A DNA stretch of 64,000 nt from Abiotrophia defectiva ATCC 49176. Lineage in GTDB: Bacteria > Bacillota > Bacilli > Lactobacillales > Aerococcaceae. Below the pieces are notes generated by a model. It was not told the DNA's origin. It searched no databases and was given only the letters and a program-made list of their open reading frames with translations. Where the stretch lies: contig NZ_KI535340.1 in assembly GCF_000160075.2 (NCBI RefSeq), forward strand, positions 248,001 through 312,000, given 5' to 3'. The position numbers and the translations under genes are program-made. Shown piece by piece: positions 9,713-20,543 of the stretch; position 1 is the stretch's first letter, and each line of letters begins with the position of its first letter.

Positions 9713-10291
9713 TTAGTCAGCAAAAATTTGATTGGCAATTTGATAGCCTTCCTCTTCATAGATAGCGGTTAACAATTCGCGGAAGAGGTAGTTGTATTCA
9801 ATCCGACCTAGGGTGATGACAAAGCCTGTTTCATGGCGCAAAGGCACCCGAAGAGCCATATCTGGATAACGCACTTGCAGTTGATCCAGTTGGTCTTGGC
9901 TGAACTTAGCTTGCGTGTCTTCACCTAGCGCTAATTCAAAGGCTTGGCCACTAAATTGGTTTAGGACAGGTTCCATGAACTGCCAGATTTGTTGGCTGTC
10001 CCAGGCTTCCATCCGAGCCAAAGCCTCAGTGAAAAGTTCTGTTAAGACTTTTTGTTTGGCAGTCAATTTAGCTTGACGTTTCTGATAGTCTACTTGTTGT
10101 AATTGTTGTTGGTAGCGACTACGCACCTGATTCAAGGCCTGTTGGCGATGGCGATCACGTTCCGCCATTGCTTGTGCTTCAGCTTTTTCTAGCAAGTCAT
10201 GGTGTTCATGACGCGCCCGTCTGAGCAAGGCCTCTCCTTCTTCTGTCACCTGCGCCAAGATAGCTTGACGCAAGGATTCCATTTCACTCAT
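9713..10291 (-). CDS. ntpE: V-type ATPase subunit E
   Basis: Peripheral-stalk subunit of 192 residues. The N-terminal 100 residues form a charged coiled coil rich in Q, R, E and A that pairs with the NtpF protein; the C-terminal globular domain binds the A3B3 head. GAGGAGG lies 7 bp before the ATG. Position between ntpK and ntpC matches the E. hirae operon. Confidence 0.92.
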   Translation of the reverse strand: MSEMESLRQAILAQVTEEGEALLRRARHEHHDLLEKAEAQAMAERDRHRQQALNQVRSRYQQQLQQVDYQKRQAKLTAKQKVLTELFTEALARMEAWDSQQIWQFMEPVLNQFSGQAFELALGEDTQAKFSQDQLDQLQVRYPDMALRVPLRHETGFVITLGRIEYNYLFRELLTAIYEEEGYQIANQIFAD

Positions 10292-10313
10292 ATTAGGACC
10301 TCCTCCCCAGCGT

Positions 10314-12769
<2,456 letters not shown>

Positions 12770-12780
<11 letters not shown>

Positions 12781-13090
12781 AATTGTCTACCACCTTTGTC
12801 AAAATGTGTTGGAGCCAGTGTTCACGCTGGCCAGCCAGGACTTGCTCAACCAAGGCTTGACTTGTCTCTTGGGTTGAGGCTAATTCTACCTGGGCGGCTT
12901 GATAGCGTGCCTCTAACTGGGCTTCTTCTTCTGCCACTAGCCCTTGGGTCACTTGGTCGAACTGGGCGATGACACCTGCCAGCTCTTCCTCGCGCACTTG
13001 GCCTAAGGCAGCTACTTGTTCTTGATAGTCACGTCTTAAGGCTTCGGCTTCACGCTCGATGGCCTGCATTTCTTTCATGGTTGTATTCAC
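12770..13090 (-). CDS. ntpF: V-type ATPase peripheral-stalk subunit (NtpF / G-H type)
   Basis: First gene of the V-ATPase operon. It encodes a 106-residue, almost entirely coiled-coil protein rich in E, Q and A that would pair with subunit E to form the peripheral stalk. I place the start at GTG 13090, 11 bp after an AGGAGG site. The GTG at 13102 overlaps that site and cannot be used. The ATG at 13078 is a possible alternative but is far from it. Sequence identity of these subunits is low, so the call rests on composition and on its operon position directly before ntpI. Confidence 0.85.
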
Positions 13091-13127
13091 ACTTAATTGC
13101 ACCTCCTATAACTCGGATACGCCTACT

Positions 13128-13136
13128 ATTATACCA
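13128..13136 (-). promoter_or_regulatory. extended -10 promoter of V-ATPase operon
   Basis: Perfect TATAAT on the minus strand (13128-13133) with a TGG extension, about 38 bp upstream of ntpF. A clear -35 is not seen. It lies back to back with the SOS promoter starting at 13196. Confidence 0.6.
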
Positions 13137-13195
13137 AAACAATCCCGTTTTTTATAGCAAAATCCTTCATCCTTCCATACCTTGAAAAAAAGTGC

Positions 13196-13245
13196 TTGAC
13201 ATTATGAACGTATGTTCGTATACTAGAGATATAGAACAGGTGTTC
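13196..13245 (+). promoter_or_regulatory. SOS promoter with two LexA-type boxes
   Basis: TTGACA (13196-13201), a 17-bp spacer and TATACT (13219-13224) form a near-perfect sigma-A promoter. The spacer contains GAAC-GTAT-GTTC (13206-13217), the Gram-positive LexA/DinR box. A second box GAAC-AGGT-GTTC (13234-13245) lies just downstream of the -10, with box centres 28 bp apart. GTTC 13242-13245 also forms an inverted pair with GAAC 13250-13253. A repressor bound here would block polymerase entry and escape. Confidence 0.85.
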
Positions 13246-13281
13246 GCGAGAACATTATTTCGCATAGAAAGGATGACCCCC

Positions 13282-13629
13282 ATGGAACTCTCATTAAATA
13301 CTAAAGCAATGCCCACCCTCTTCAGCAATGTATCCAAGGCAACGCGCCAATTGTTACAACCCTTCTTCCAAGCTCCGACTTCAGAGGCGAATGTTCAAGC
13401 TTTTATTATGCCTATGGACCATGTTCTGGAGCGTCTACATCAGCATTATGTCAGTCAAGAAGCCTTGACGCTCACCTACGAATATTATGATAAAGCCGGC
13501 AAAATCCAACTGGGCCAACGCCGTGTTTATGTCACTGGCCTCTTAAGCAATGGCCACTTTCGTTTTATGGCCTGCGACTCCGGCCTGGATTTCCTCTTGG
13601 ATAGCCAGCAAATTCTCCGTGTAAAATAA
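13282..13629 (+). CDS. SOS-regulated small protein of unknown function (weakly YolD-like)
   Basis: A 115-residue cytoplasmic protein with no signal peptide, membrane helix or cysteine-rich motif. The ATG at 13282 is 9 bp after an AAAGG site; an ATG at 13273 is too close to that site. I do not recognise the family with certainty. The C-terminal 55 residues (TYEYYDKAGKIQ onwards to QQILRVK) follow the beta-strand spacing of the YolD-like family, whose members often precede SOS-induced Y-family polymerases, but the characteristic YolD N terminus is not evident. It stands alone between the V-ATPase and LCP operons, and has its own promoter with two LexA-type boxes and its own terminator. It is therefore very likely expressed only after DNA damage. 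Confidence 0.75.
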   Translation: MELSLNTKAMPTLFSNVSKATRQLLQPFFQAPTSEANVQAFIMPMDHVLERLHQHYVSQEALTLTYEYYDKAGKIQLGQRRVYVTGLLSNGHFRFMACDSGLDFLLDSQQILRVK

Positions 13630-13691
13630 CCCTTGACCCACCTCAAATCACTGCCATGGTTTTGGGGCTGATGAAGCAGCTACACTCTCTT

Positions 13692-13724
13692 AGACGTCTC
13701 ACTCCTGAGTCGTCTTTTTTGTTT
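13692..13724 (+). terminator. terminator of the SOS gene
   Basis: Stem AGACG-T-CTCA / TGAG-T-CGTCT with one T-T mismatch and a 4-nt loop, followed by six T on the plus strand. Confidence 0.75.
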
Positions 13725-13730
13725 TCAAGA

Positions 13731-13763
13731 ATAAGAAAAAGCCTCGTCATAGACGAGGCTTGA
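13731..13763 (-). terminator. terminator of LCP operon
   Basis: Minus-strand stem GCCTCGTC / GACGAGGC (13741-13759) followed by five T. It faces the plus-strand terminator at 13692-13724. Confidence 0.85.
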
Positions 13764-13770
13764 AAACTGT

Positions 13771-15162
13771 TTATTGGCCTGTACCTTGGATTCCCTGGCC
13801 GTTACCTGAGCCTTGCGCTGGTGGCGTTACCGGTTGGACCGGTTGCGTCGGTTGCGCTGGAGCGGTAGGTTGCTCGGTATTTTCTGAAGGAGCAACTGGC
13901 TGAACTGGATCTGGTTGAACCGGCTGTGGTACTACAGGCTCTTCATAATAATAATCAGTGGCTGGTGCTGCCGGTGTATAGTACTCGTTTTGCCGGAAGT
14001 TCTGCGCATTATCTTGCGTTTGGGATACTTGTTGCAGTTCTTCTGCTGTAAAACCAGTCGGATATTGATTGATAATCAATTTAGAAGTCTTGGACACCGT
14101 CGCAGTGGTCGTCCCCCCTGTATCCCCTAGAGGATCATGAAGTTGACTGGCGCTAATAGGTGTTAAGCCTGAATTCAAACGCAACTCATTGGCCACCTTA
14201 AGGCGGGAAGATAGAGGTGCATAGTAGTAGTAAATCTCATTCAAGATCAAATCTTCCAAATTTTCAAAGCGAATAGCGGTGATATTTTGGAGGGCTGGCG
14301 AGTATTTTTGATAGATATTAAGGGCCTGCTTGAGGTCTAAGTTAGTCTGAACATTCTTAGCCACAACTTCCAGTAATTGAGGGTAGTTGGCAATGGCGCC
14401 CACATTGGAGAGCTTATCAACCAAGGCCTTAATTACCAATTTTTGCCGGTTCTGACGCCCGGTCTCCCCTTCAGGATCATCATAGCGCATCCGAGCAAAG
14501 TTCATCGCATTCCAACCATCAACATGCTTGGTTTCACCTGCTACGAAGCTAGATTCTTGATAGGTAAAGGTAATTGGGCTCGTGACATCAATCCCACCTA
14601 CAGCATCAATCAACTGTTCCAGACCTTGCATATTGACCACGGCATAGTAGTCAATTGGCACATTGAGGAAGTTTTGAACCGTATCAATGCTTAAGTCGAC
14701 GCCACCGAAGGCAAAGGCATGGTTAATCTTATCTTGGCCATGACCTTGAATATCAGTATAGACGTCACGCGGGATGCTAAGCATCTTAGTGGTACGAGTC
14801 TTTGGATTGAGGGATAAGATAATCATGGAGTCAGAACGGCCCACATAACCCTTGCTAGTGTCACGTCCGCGACCATCATCGTCCGTCCCCAATAAAAGAA
14901 TATTAATCGGATCGCCGGTCTCAATAGAGGCCTCTTTAGGCCGGATCTTCTTCACTTCTACACTCCCACCCTGACCAATCTCAGTCGAATTCTGACTGAC
15001 TTGATTAGCAAGGTGGTTAATATCCCATAACATTTTGGTCGCATAGGCAGCACCTGCTAAGAGTACTAAGAAGAAGAAGACCAGAAACCAGCGACCTAGT
15101 CCCCATTTTTTCTTCTTAGAACCGTGCAGCTCGCTACGCGATTGTTTTACTTTATTAGTCAT
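13771..15162 (-). CDS. LytR-CpsA-Psr (LCP) family phosphotransferase
   Basis: LCP enzymes attach teichoic acids or capsule polymers from lipid carriers to peptidoglycan on the outer face of the membrane. This 463-residue protein has a lysine-rich cytoplasmic tail, one membrane helix (about 26-48) and an LCP domain at about 95-250. That domain carries the catalytic signatures SDSMIILSLNP, SIPRD and the arginine-rich FARMRYDD...GRQNRQ. The last about 90 residues are proline and glutamine rich and probably reach into the wall. I use the ATG at 15162 because the preceding 19 open codons lie over the end of the upstream gene. It is the second gene after a degenerate LCP paralogue. Confidence 0.92.
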   Translation of the reverse strand: MTNKVKQSRSELHGSKKKKWGLGRWFLVFFFLVLLAGAAYATKMLWDINHLANQVSQNSTEIGQGGSVEVKKIRPKEASIETGDPINILLLGTDDDGRGRDTSKGYVGRSDSMIILSLNPKTRTTKMLSIPRDVYTDIQGHGQDKINHAFAFGGVDLSIDTVQNFLNVPIDYYAVVNMQGLEQLIDAVGGIDVTSPITFTYQESSFVAGETKHVDGWNAMNFARMRYDDPEGETGRQNRQKLVIKALVDKLSNVGAIANYPQLLEVVAKNVQTNLDLKQALNIYQKYSPALQNITAIRFENLEDLILNEIYYYYAPLSSRLKVANELRLNSGLTPISASQLHDPLGDTGGTTTATVSKTSKLIINQYPTGFTAEELQQVSQTQDNAQNFRQNEYYTPAAPATDYYYEEPVVPQPVQPDPVQPVAPSENTEQPTAPAQPTQPVQPVTPPAQGSGNGQGIQGTGQ

Positions 15163-15175
15163 TCCATCACATTCC

Positions 15176-16120
15176 TTAATTATTTTCCAACTTCTCTTGT
15201 AACTGTTGGAGCAAGACATGCTGGCTATCAGCGTCTAGGTTGACAATTGACATCTGAGCTTCGGTCATATGACTGAAGTAACCTGCCCGGAATAAGTCCA
15301 GAAATTCATCAAAGGTCATATCTGTTCGGATGGCTTCTTGTAAAAGCGCCACTTCCTGATCTAAGCTTGGCACTTTCTGCCAATTAGCTAGTTGATTGAT
15401 AAGTCCTTCTAAGACGTCCATTTGTCTTTGGCCTTGGCTGAGAGAGGTCTCATCCGTCTGACGAGCCAAATAAACATAGACTTCACGCCCTGTCAATTTC
15501 ACCTCTTGGCCCTTGGCCAGGTGACGATTCTCCAAGACAAAATCTTGCTTAGGCACTAAGGTGACGCCACCTAATCGATCGATTAGAGGACGAAGCTTAG
15601 AAAACCTGACTTCTATTGTATAATCAATCGGCACATTAAGCAACTCATGTGTTGCTTTTTCAATTGATTGTAATGGTTTCATCATGAAAACTTGACCTAA
15701 TTTACCTACCGGGAGGCTAGCCCCTTCTTTAAGGGCAGATTCACTTGGAATCTGTAGTCGGGTACCCTTTCCTTCGCCAACTTCTAGTAGACTAAGGCTG
15801 ATCAGGCGCGTCTCCTCTGAGACTAAGCGCCCCGATTCATTATCATCTACCCCTAGCCATAAGAGGGTGAGCGGCTTTCGCTCCCGAATGCGCTCTGGCA
15901 AGCTCGATTCAGCATTCACTGGACTGCTTGTCAGTTCGACTAAGGGTTCATAGGCTGAGCCAATATTTCGCAAGACAAAACTTACATAGAAGAAACATGC
16001 TACTCCAATAACCATCAAGAAGAAGACAATCAGCACTAGTAGGCGACTCCGCCGATAGTTGCGATCGTCATATTCATAATAGGATGAAGGGATTGACCGT
16101 TTTGTACGTCTTTCTTTCAA
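15176..16120 (-). CDS. LCP-family paralogue lacking catalytic signatures
   Basis: A 314-residue membrane-anchored protein (helix about 28-52) whose extracellular part aligns in order with the LCP domain of its downstream neighbour: LLWLGVDDN, NVPIDYTIEVRFSKLRPLIDRLGGV and YVYLARQTDE...GQRQMDVLEGL. The residues for pyrophosphate binding are changed, however. The SDS motif reads EETRLIS, the IPRD motif reads IPSES, and the M-R-D-D stretch reads ARQTDE. It is probably not a transferase; a regulatory or partner role is inference. It lies 15 bp downstream of galE and 14 bp before the canonical LCP gene, so all three are likely cotranscribed. Confidence 0.8.
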   Translation of the reverse strand: MKERRTKRSIPSSYYEYDDRNYRRSRLLVLIVFFLMVIGVACFFYVSFVLRNIGSAYEPLVELTSSPVNAESSLPERIRERKPLTLLWLGVDDNESGRLVSEETRLISLSLLEVGEGKGTRLQIPSESALKEGASLPVGKLGQVFMMKPLQSIEKATHELLNVPIDYTIEVRFSKLRPLIDRLGGVTLVPKQDFVLENRHLAKGQEVKLTGREVYVYLARQTDETSLSQGQRQMDVLEGLINQLANWQKVPSLDQEVALLQEAIRTDMTFDEFLDLFRAGYFSHMTEAQMSIVNLDADSQHVLLQQLQEKLENN

Positions 16121-16134
16121 AACAGTCCTCCACC

Positions 16135-17163
16135 TTAAGCTTGAGAGGACACATCATAACCCTGCGGATTTTCTTTCTGCCACTTCCAGGAATCTCGGCA
16201 CATATCGACCAAGTTCCGTTGAGCATACCAACCCAAAAGTTGGTTAGCCCGGCTAGCATCAGAATAGCAGGCTGCCACATCGCCAGGGCGACGATCGACA
16301 ATTTTATAGTTAACCTTAATGCCATTCGCTTCTTCGAAGGCCTTAACTAAGTCCAAGACACTATAGCCTTCGCCTGTTCCTAGATTATAGGTTTCGACCC
16401 CTTTTACCGTTAAGTTGCGGTCTAAGGCCTTGAGGTGACCTAGGGATAAGTCAACGACGTGGATGTAGTCGCGAACCCCAGTCCCATCATGCGTTGGGTA
16501 GTCATTCCCAAAGACACTCAAGGCAGGTAATTTCCCTACAGCAACCTGGGTAATATAAGGCATTAAGTTGTTTGGAATCCCTTGTGGGTCTTCCCCAATG
16601 CGACCGGAAGCATGGGCACCAATTGGGTTAAAGTAGCGCAAGATGGTAATGGACCAGTCTGGATCCGACACTGCCAAGTCACGGAAGATTTGCTCTTTCA
16701 TGACCATGGTTGAACCGTATGGGCTGTTAGCCGTATGAGTCGGCATGTCTTCGGTTAAAGGTGATGGGTTATTAAGTCCATAGACAGTTGCCGAACTAGA
16801 GAAAACAATATGCTTCACCCCAAATTCATTCATGACTTCCACTAAGGCAATAGCACCTCCTACGTTATTGTGATAGTACTTGATTGGTTCCGCAACGGAT
16901 TCTCCCACTGCCTTAAAGCCTGAGAAATGAATGACTGCTTGAATATCATTTTCCTTGAAGACTTGGCGCATGGCATCCTTGTCTAAGACATCTACTTGAT
17001 AAAAAGCAAAGTCCTTACCTGAGATTTGGCGAATACGATTTAATACTTCTGGTTTAGAATTAGAAAAATTATCAACAATTACAACTTCATGGCCAGCAGC
17101 TAATAATTCCACGACGGTATGACTACCGATATAACCTGCTCCACCTGTTACGAGAATTGCCAT
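16135..17163 (-). CDS. galE: UDP-glucose 4-epimerase (GalE) with K153M substitution
   Basis: Interconverts UDP-glucose and UDP-galactose (or the N-acetyl forms) using bound NAD+. It is a 342-residue short-chain dehydrogenase-fold protein with the NAD motif [17 protein letters not shown] (S124) and SPYG with Y149, and the C-terminal substrate domain ([12 protein letters not shown]). In the YxxxK motif the lysine position (153, same numbering as E. coli) is methionine (ATG), read directly from the DNA. The rest of the gene is intact and full length. It has its own promoter and is followed by the two LCP genes, consistent with supplying sugar for wall polymers. Confidence 0.9.
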   Translation of the reverse strand: MAILVTGGAGYIGSHTVVELLAAGHEVVIVDNFSNSKPEVLNRIRQISGKDFAFYQVDVLDKDAMRQVFKENDIQAVIHFSGFKAVGESVAEPIKYYHNNVGGAIALVEVMNEFGVKHIVFSSSATVYGLNNPSPLTEDMPTHTANSPYGSTMVMKEQIFRDLAVSDPDWSITILRYFNPIGAHASGRIGEDPQGIPNNLMPYITQVAVGKLPALSVFGNDYPTHDGTGVRDYIHVVDLSLGHLKALDRNLTVKGVETYNLGTGEGYSVLDLVKAFEEANGIKVNYKIVDRRPGDVAACYSDASRANQLLGWYAQRNLVDMCRDSWKWQKENPQGYDVSSQA

Positions 17164-17201
17164 AGGAACACCCCTATTACATATTTTTATTGAACAGTCT
17201 C

Positions 17202-17210
17202 ATTATAGCA
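17202..17210 (-). promoter_or_regulatory. extended -10 promoter for galE
   Basis: Perfect TATAAT on the minus strand (17202-17207) with a TGC extension, about 39 bp before the galE start codon. Confidence 0.55.
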
Positions 17211-17400
17211 CATTTTAGGGACAAGAGAGAGCCCCAAATCAGAATTTTATAGTTTTTTTAGATTTAGTTACCAGATAGTAACTATCTTATCTTTCAAGCT
17301 ATGAAAGGGTTTGGAAGCAAGTTTAAAATGTTGTGATAATTATCCAGATATTTTTTTGCATCTCAGAACCTTCCCTTCTTCTTGCCACAGAGCAGACAGA

Positions 17401-17434
17401 TTAAAAGAGGCTGAAAGCAAGCTTTCAACCTCTT
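17401..17434 (-). terminator. terminator of galU
   Basis: Fourteen-bp stem with one mismatch (17405-17418 with 17421-17434) followed on the minus strand by a short T-run. It begins just after the galU stop. Confidence 0.8.
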
Positions 17435-17441
17435 GATCTAA

Positions 17442-18314
17442 TTATTCTAAATTCTCAGCAATGTCTAAGAGATAGTCACGCAGACCTTCTTTGATTTCTG
17501 GGTGCTTAAGCCCATACTCGATACTCATTTCCAAGAAACCTAACTTATTACCAATGTCGTAGCGCTTGCCGTCAAATCGCTTAGCAAAGACTCTTTGGGT
17601 CTTGTTGAGGGTATCAATGGCATCGGTCAACTGAATTTCGCCACCTGCGCCTGGCGCTTGGTTTTCTAAGATGTCAAAAATCTCAGGCGTCAACAAGTAG
17701 CGCCCAATAATGGCTAGGTCACTTGGGGCATCCTCTGGTTTAGGCTTTTCTACAAAGTATTCAACATTGTAGATGCCATCTTCTAGCTCGCGCTCAGGTG
17801 CAATAATCCCATACTTAGACGTCTCTTCATGAGGTACTTCCATGACTGCAATGTTAGAGGCATGTGTCTTCTCATAGACATCAATCAATTGCTTAGTTAG
17901 GGGCTCCTGACCCTGCATAATGTCATCCCCTAGCATGACCACAAAGGGCTCATTGCCTACAAAGGCTTTGGCTTGCAGAATGGCATGCCCCAAGCCCTTA
18001 GGATAAGATTGGCGAACGAAGAAAAGGTTGACATTGGTTGGCTTAACCAATTCCAGCAAATCATCCTTACCTTGCTTACGTAGGTGTTCTTCCAATTCAA
18101 TGTTAGAGTCAAAGTGGTCTTCAATAGGGCGTTTGCTCTTACCAGTGACAATCAGGATATCTTCAATCCCTGCTTCAATGGCTTCTTCCACAATAAATTG
18201 AATGGTTGGTTTATCCACAATCGGTAACATTTCCTTAGCCATGGCCTTAGTAGCTGGTAGGAAGCGTGTCCCATAACCTGCAGCAGGAATGACTGCTTTC
18301 TTAACTTTTACCAT
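17442..18314 (-). CDS. galU: UTP-glucose-1-phosphate uridylyltransferase
   Basis: Makes UDP-glucose from UTP and glucose-1-phosphate, the precursor for glycolipid anchors, teichoic-acid glycosylation and, through GalE, UDP-galactose. The 290-residue sequence has the nucleotide-binding start [19 protein letters not shown], the metal region [10 protein letters not shown] and [19 protein letters not shown] precedes the ATG. It is separated from galE by about 280 bp that hold the galU terminator and the galE promoter, so the two are separate units. Confidence 0.96.
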   Translation of the reverse strand: MVKVKKAVIPAAGYGTRFLPATKAMAKEMLPIVDKPTIQFIVEEAIEAGIEDILIVTGKSKRPIEDHFDSNIELEEHLRKQGKDDLLELVKPTNVNLFFVRQSYPKGLGHAILQAKAFVGNEPFVVMLGDDIMQGQEPLTKQLIDVYEKTHASNIAVMEVPHEETSKYGIIAPERELEDGIYNVEYFVEKPKPEDAPSDLAIIGRYLLTPEIFDILENQAPGAGGEIQLTDAIDTLNKTQRVFAKRFDGKRYDIGNKLGFLEMSIEYGLKHPEIKEGLRDYLLDIAENLE

Positions 18315-18353
18315 TTCCCTTGCTCCTTTTCATGAAGTTTGATGGCCTATGGC

Positions 18354-18605
18354 CTATTCTGATGGTACTTCAATGGAGAGGCTAGCCTCTACTTGTTCTA
18401 GACGTGACTCCATTTCTTCTATACGACTATTGAGACTTTCAATTTCAGCCGTTTTCTTCTTCATCGGCAATTGAAAGAGTTGATTGAAGGCGTAGATGGC
18501 TACAAAGAGGAAAGCCACTAGGCCTAGCATATAGACCCAACCACTACGGGTTAGGCGCCGATTAATCTTACGGCTAAGGTCTTGGCTTGCATCGTGTGTC
18601 GGCAT
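18354..18605 (-). CDS. small single-pass membrane protein with coiled coil
   Basis: An 83-residue protein with a basic N terminus (about residues 1-22), one membrane helix (about 23-43) and a C-terminal coiled coil (about 50-78, heptad pattern around IESLNSRIEEMESRLEQVEASL). I do not recognise a family. The arrangement predicts a cytoplasmic N terminus with the coiled coil outside. It lies 19 bp after pepS and 39 bp before galU on the same strand and is probably cotranscribed with one or both. A good ribosome site and a coherent topology support it as a real gene. Confidence 0.7.
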   Translation of the reverse strand: MPTHDASQDLSRKINRRLTRSGWVYMLGLVAFLFVAIYAFNQLFQLPMKKKTAEIESLNSRIEEMESRLEQVEASLSIEVPSE

Positions 18606-18624
18606 CTTCTACATCCTCTCTAGC

Positions 18625-19866
18625 TTAGTAGGCCCATTCGCCCTTGCGGAAGATAGGAACACGTGTCCCATCTGCCTTGATTCCGTCAATATCCATATGT
18701 TCATTCCCAATCATGAAGTCAACATGGACAATCGAACGGTTGAGACCGGCTTGCGCCAACTCTTCTTGGCTCATGTCAGTCCCGCCTTGAACTGAAGTCG
18801 CATAGGCTTGCCCAATTGCTAAGTGGTTGGAGGCATTTTCGTCGAAGAGGGTATTGAAGAAGGTAATACCTGATTGAGAAATAGGTGTTTTGTGGGCAAC
18901 TAGGGCAACTTCCCCTAGGCCACGCGCCCCTTCATTTTCTTCTACTAGGCGTTTGAGGGTTTCTTCGCCTTTTTCAGCTGACACTTCCACAATTTGGCCG
19001 TCCTTGAAGGTAAATTTCATGCCTTCGATGACTGTCCCACCGTAAGCCAATGGCTTAGAGCTCGAAACATAGCCTTCAGCGCGACGGAAATCAGGTGCTG
19101 TGAAGACTTCTTCAGTTGGCATGTTAGCAATGAAGATTTCACCTTTACGGTTAAGTGAGCCCGCACTTTCCCAGACATGGTTCTTAGGTAAGCCCAAGAC
19201 TAAGTCAGTCCCTGGCCCAGTATAGTGAAGAGCATCAAATTGTGTATCGTTTAAGAACTTAGCTTTTTGATCTAAAGTTTCAACGTGTTGATCCCAAGCT
19301 GCGATTGGATCGTCAGCATAGATACGGTTAGCTTTAAAGATGGCTTCCCATAAGGCATCTACTTGCTCTTGACTTGAGCCCAAGTCAGGAAAGACGACTG
19401 CCGCCCAAGCTGGTGCAGCCCCTGCCGCTACCAACCAACTCACTTCATTGGCTTGGATGGCGGTTGACACATGGGCAATAGCTGAACGCAAGGCACGTTG
19501 TGACGCACTAATTTTCTGAGCGTCTAAGCCAGATAGGTTGTTAGGGTCAGTTGAGCGTAAGGCAAGGCGCTTAGCACGTTTTTCCAAAAAGTATTCTGCC
19601 TTAGCTACAGCATAGTCAGGTACCTCGCACAAGGTTTCTGTGCTTTCATGTTCGTACTTGAGGCGAGTCAAGGTGTCATCTGAGAAGTCTACGGCAACAT
19701 GGGCTGCCCCTGCTTCATAGGCCTGCTTGACCAAGAGGTGGGTCAATTGGATTTGGTTCACATCGGTATTGATGTGGACATAATCCCCAGTCCCTACGTT
19801 CAAGCCCTTTTTAATTAATAGATGGGCATATTTGGCTAATAATTCATCAAAATTCGCTAAAGTCAT
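18625..19866 (-). CDS. pepS: aminopeptidase PepS (M29 family)
   Basis: Cytoplasmic metallo-aminopeptidase of 413 residues that removes N-terminal residues, often Arg or aromatic, from short peptides. M29 metal-ligand regions are visible: YGGTVIEGMKF, ARGLGEVALV, DENASNHLAIGQAY and IVHVDFMIG...MDIDG. AAGGAG precedes the ATG by 6 bp. In lactic acid bacteria PepS feeds peptide nitrogen into the amino-acid pool. Confidence 0.94.
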   Translation of the reverse strand: MTLANFDELLAKYAHLLIKKGLNVGTGDYVHINTDVNQIQLTHLLVKQAYEAGAAHVAVDFSDDTLTRLKYEHESTETLCEVPDYAVAKAEYFLEKRAKRLALRSTDPNNLSGLDAQKISASQRALRSAIAHVSTAIQANEVSWLVAAGAAPAWAAVVFPDLGSSQEQVDALWEAIFKANRIYADDPIAAWDQHVETLDQKAKFLNDTQFDALHYTGPGTDLVLGLPKNHVWESAGSLNRKGEIFIANMPTEEVFTAPDFRRAEGYVSSSKPLAYGGTVIEGMKFTFKDGQIVEVSAEKGEETLKRLVEENEGARGLGEVALVAHKTPISQSGITFFNTLFDENASNHLAIGQAYATSVQGGTDMSQEELAQAGLNRSIVHVDFMIGNEHMDIDGIKADGTRVPIFRKGEWAY

Positions 19867-19893
19867 AAGTTTCTCCTTGTATCTATCTTAATC

Positions 19894-20346
19894 TTAATTG
19901 TCAGCTAAAGCGTCGGCTAAATCCTGTGCCAAACGTTCTAATTCAGTTACGGCCTCGTCTTCTGGGTAGAGGTTGACCTTGACGCTGGCACCAGCTTGGC
20001 GAGCCCCTGTCTTCTTGAATTGTTCCTCTAGGGTATCCACTGCCCCACAGAAGACTTCATAGAACTCATCCCCAGAGCCGAAGACCCCAAAGACCTTACC
20101 TGATAAATCGAGTTGTCCTAAGTCTTCAGAAAAATCTAACATTTCATCAGGCAAGACACCGTCTACGCCATAGGTATAGGCTCCCGCGATACAGCAGTCA
20201 TAGTCTTCAAAGTCTGCTGCCTCGGCCTGCATGACATCATGCAGGGTGACCTCAACCCCGTGTCCTTCTAGGGCTTCTGCCAGAATATCTGCACAGGCTT
20301 CAGTGTTTCCGGTCAAGCTTGCATAAATAATTAATGCTTGTGGCAA
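19894..20346 (-). CDS. flavodoxin
   Basis: FMN-binding electron carrier of 150 residues. The phosphate-binding loop YASLTGNTE is at the N terminus and the FMN-ring loops are at about 55-65 (AGAYTYGVDG) and 88-100 (FGSGDEFYEVFCGAVD), typical of short-chain flavodoxins. The start is a TTG with AGGAGG 8 bp upstream; no ATG is available before the phosphate loop. It lies 27 bp before pepS on the same strand. The redox partner is not identifiable here. Confidence 0.92.
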   Translation of the reverse strand: MPQALIIYASLTGNTEACADILAEALEGHGVEVTLHDVMQAEAADFEDYDCCIAGAYTYGVDGVLPDEMLDFSEDLGQLDLSGKVFGVFGSGDEFYEVFCGAVDTLEEQFKKTGARQAGASVKVNLYPEDEAVTELERLAQDLADALADN

Positions 20347-20505
20347 CTAACCCGCCTCCTTCATCTCAATACTACTCTTTTATTATAACAAAGTTAGGCA
20401 CAAAAATATACGCCGGCACTCATTTTTTATAGAGCTTACATAAATAGTTAACAAGTAGACACCTAATTTTGGTCTCTTACGAGTAAACTACTAGTAGCTA
20501 AAGTC

Positions 20506-20538
20506 CAAAAAGGGACTGGAACTTAGGTTCCAGCCCCT
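20506..20538 (-). terminator. terminator of class B PBP gene
   Basis: Minus-strand hairpin with arms around CTGGAAC/GTTCCAG extended by G-C pairs, followed by T-rich sequence, right after the PBP stop codon. Confidence 0.75.
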
Positions 20539-20543
20539 CACAC

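Noticed and set aside
13192-13281. Longer N terminus for the SOS gene, from 13192
   Set aside because: The extra codons run through the promoter -10 and the LexA boxes and have no ribosome site; the start at 13282 does.
20515-20531. GGAAC-N4-GTTCC as a LexA box
   Set aside because: It is the stem of the PBP gene terminator, with G-C extensions and a T-run, and no promoter is next to it.
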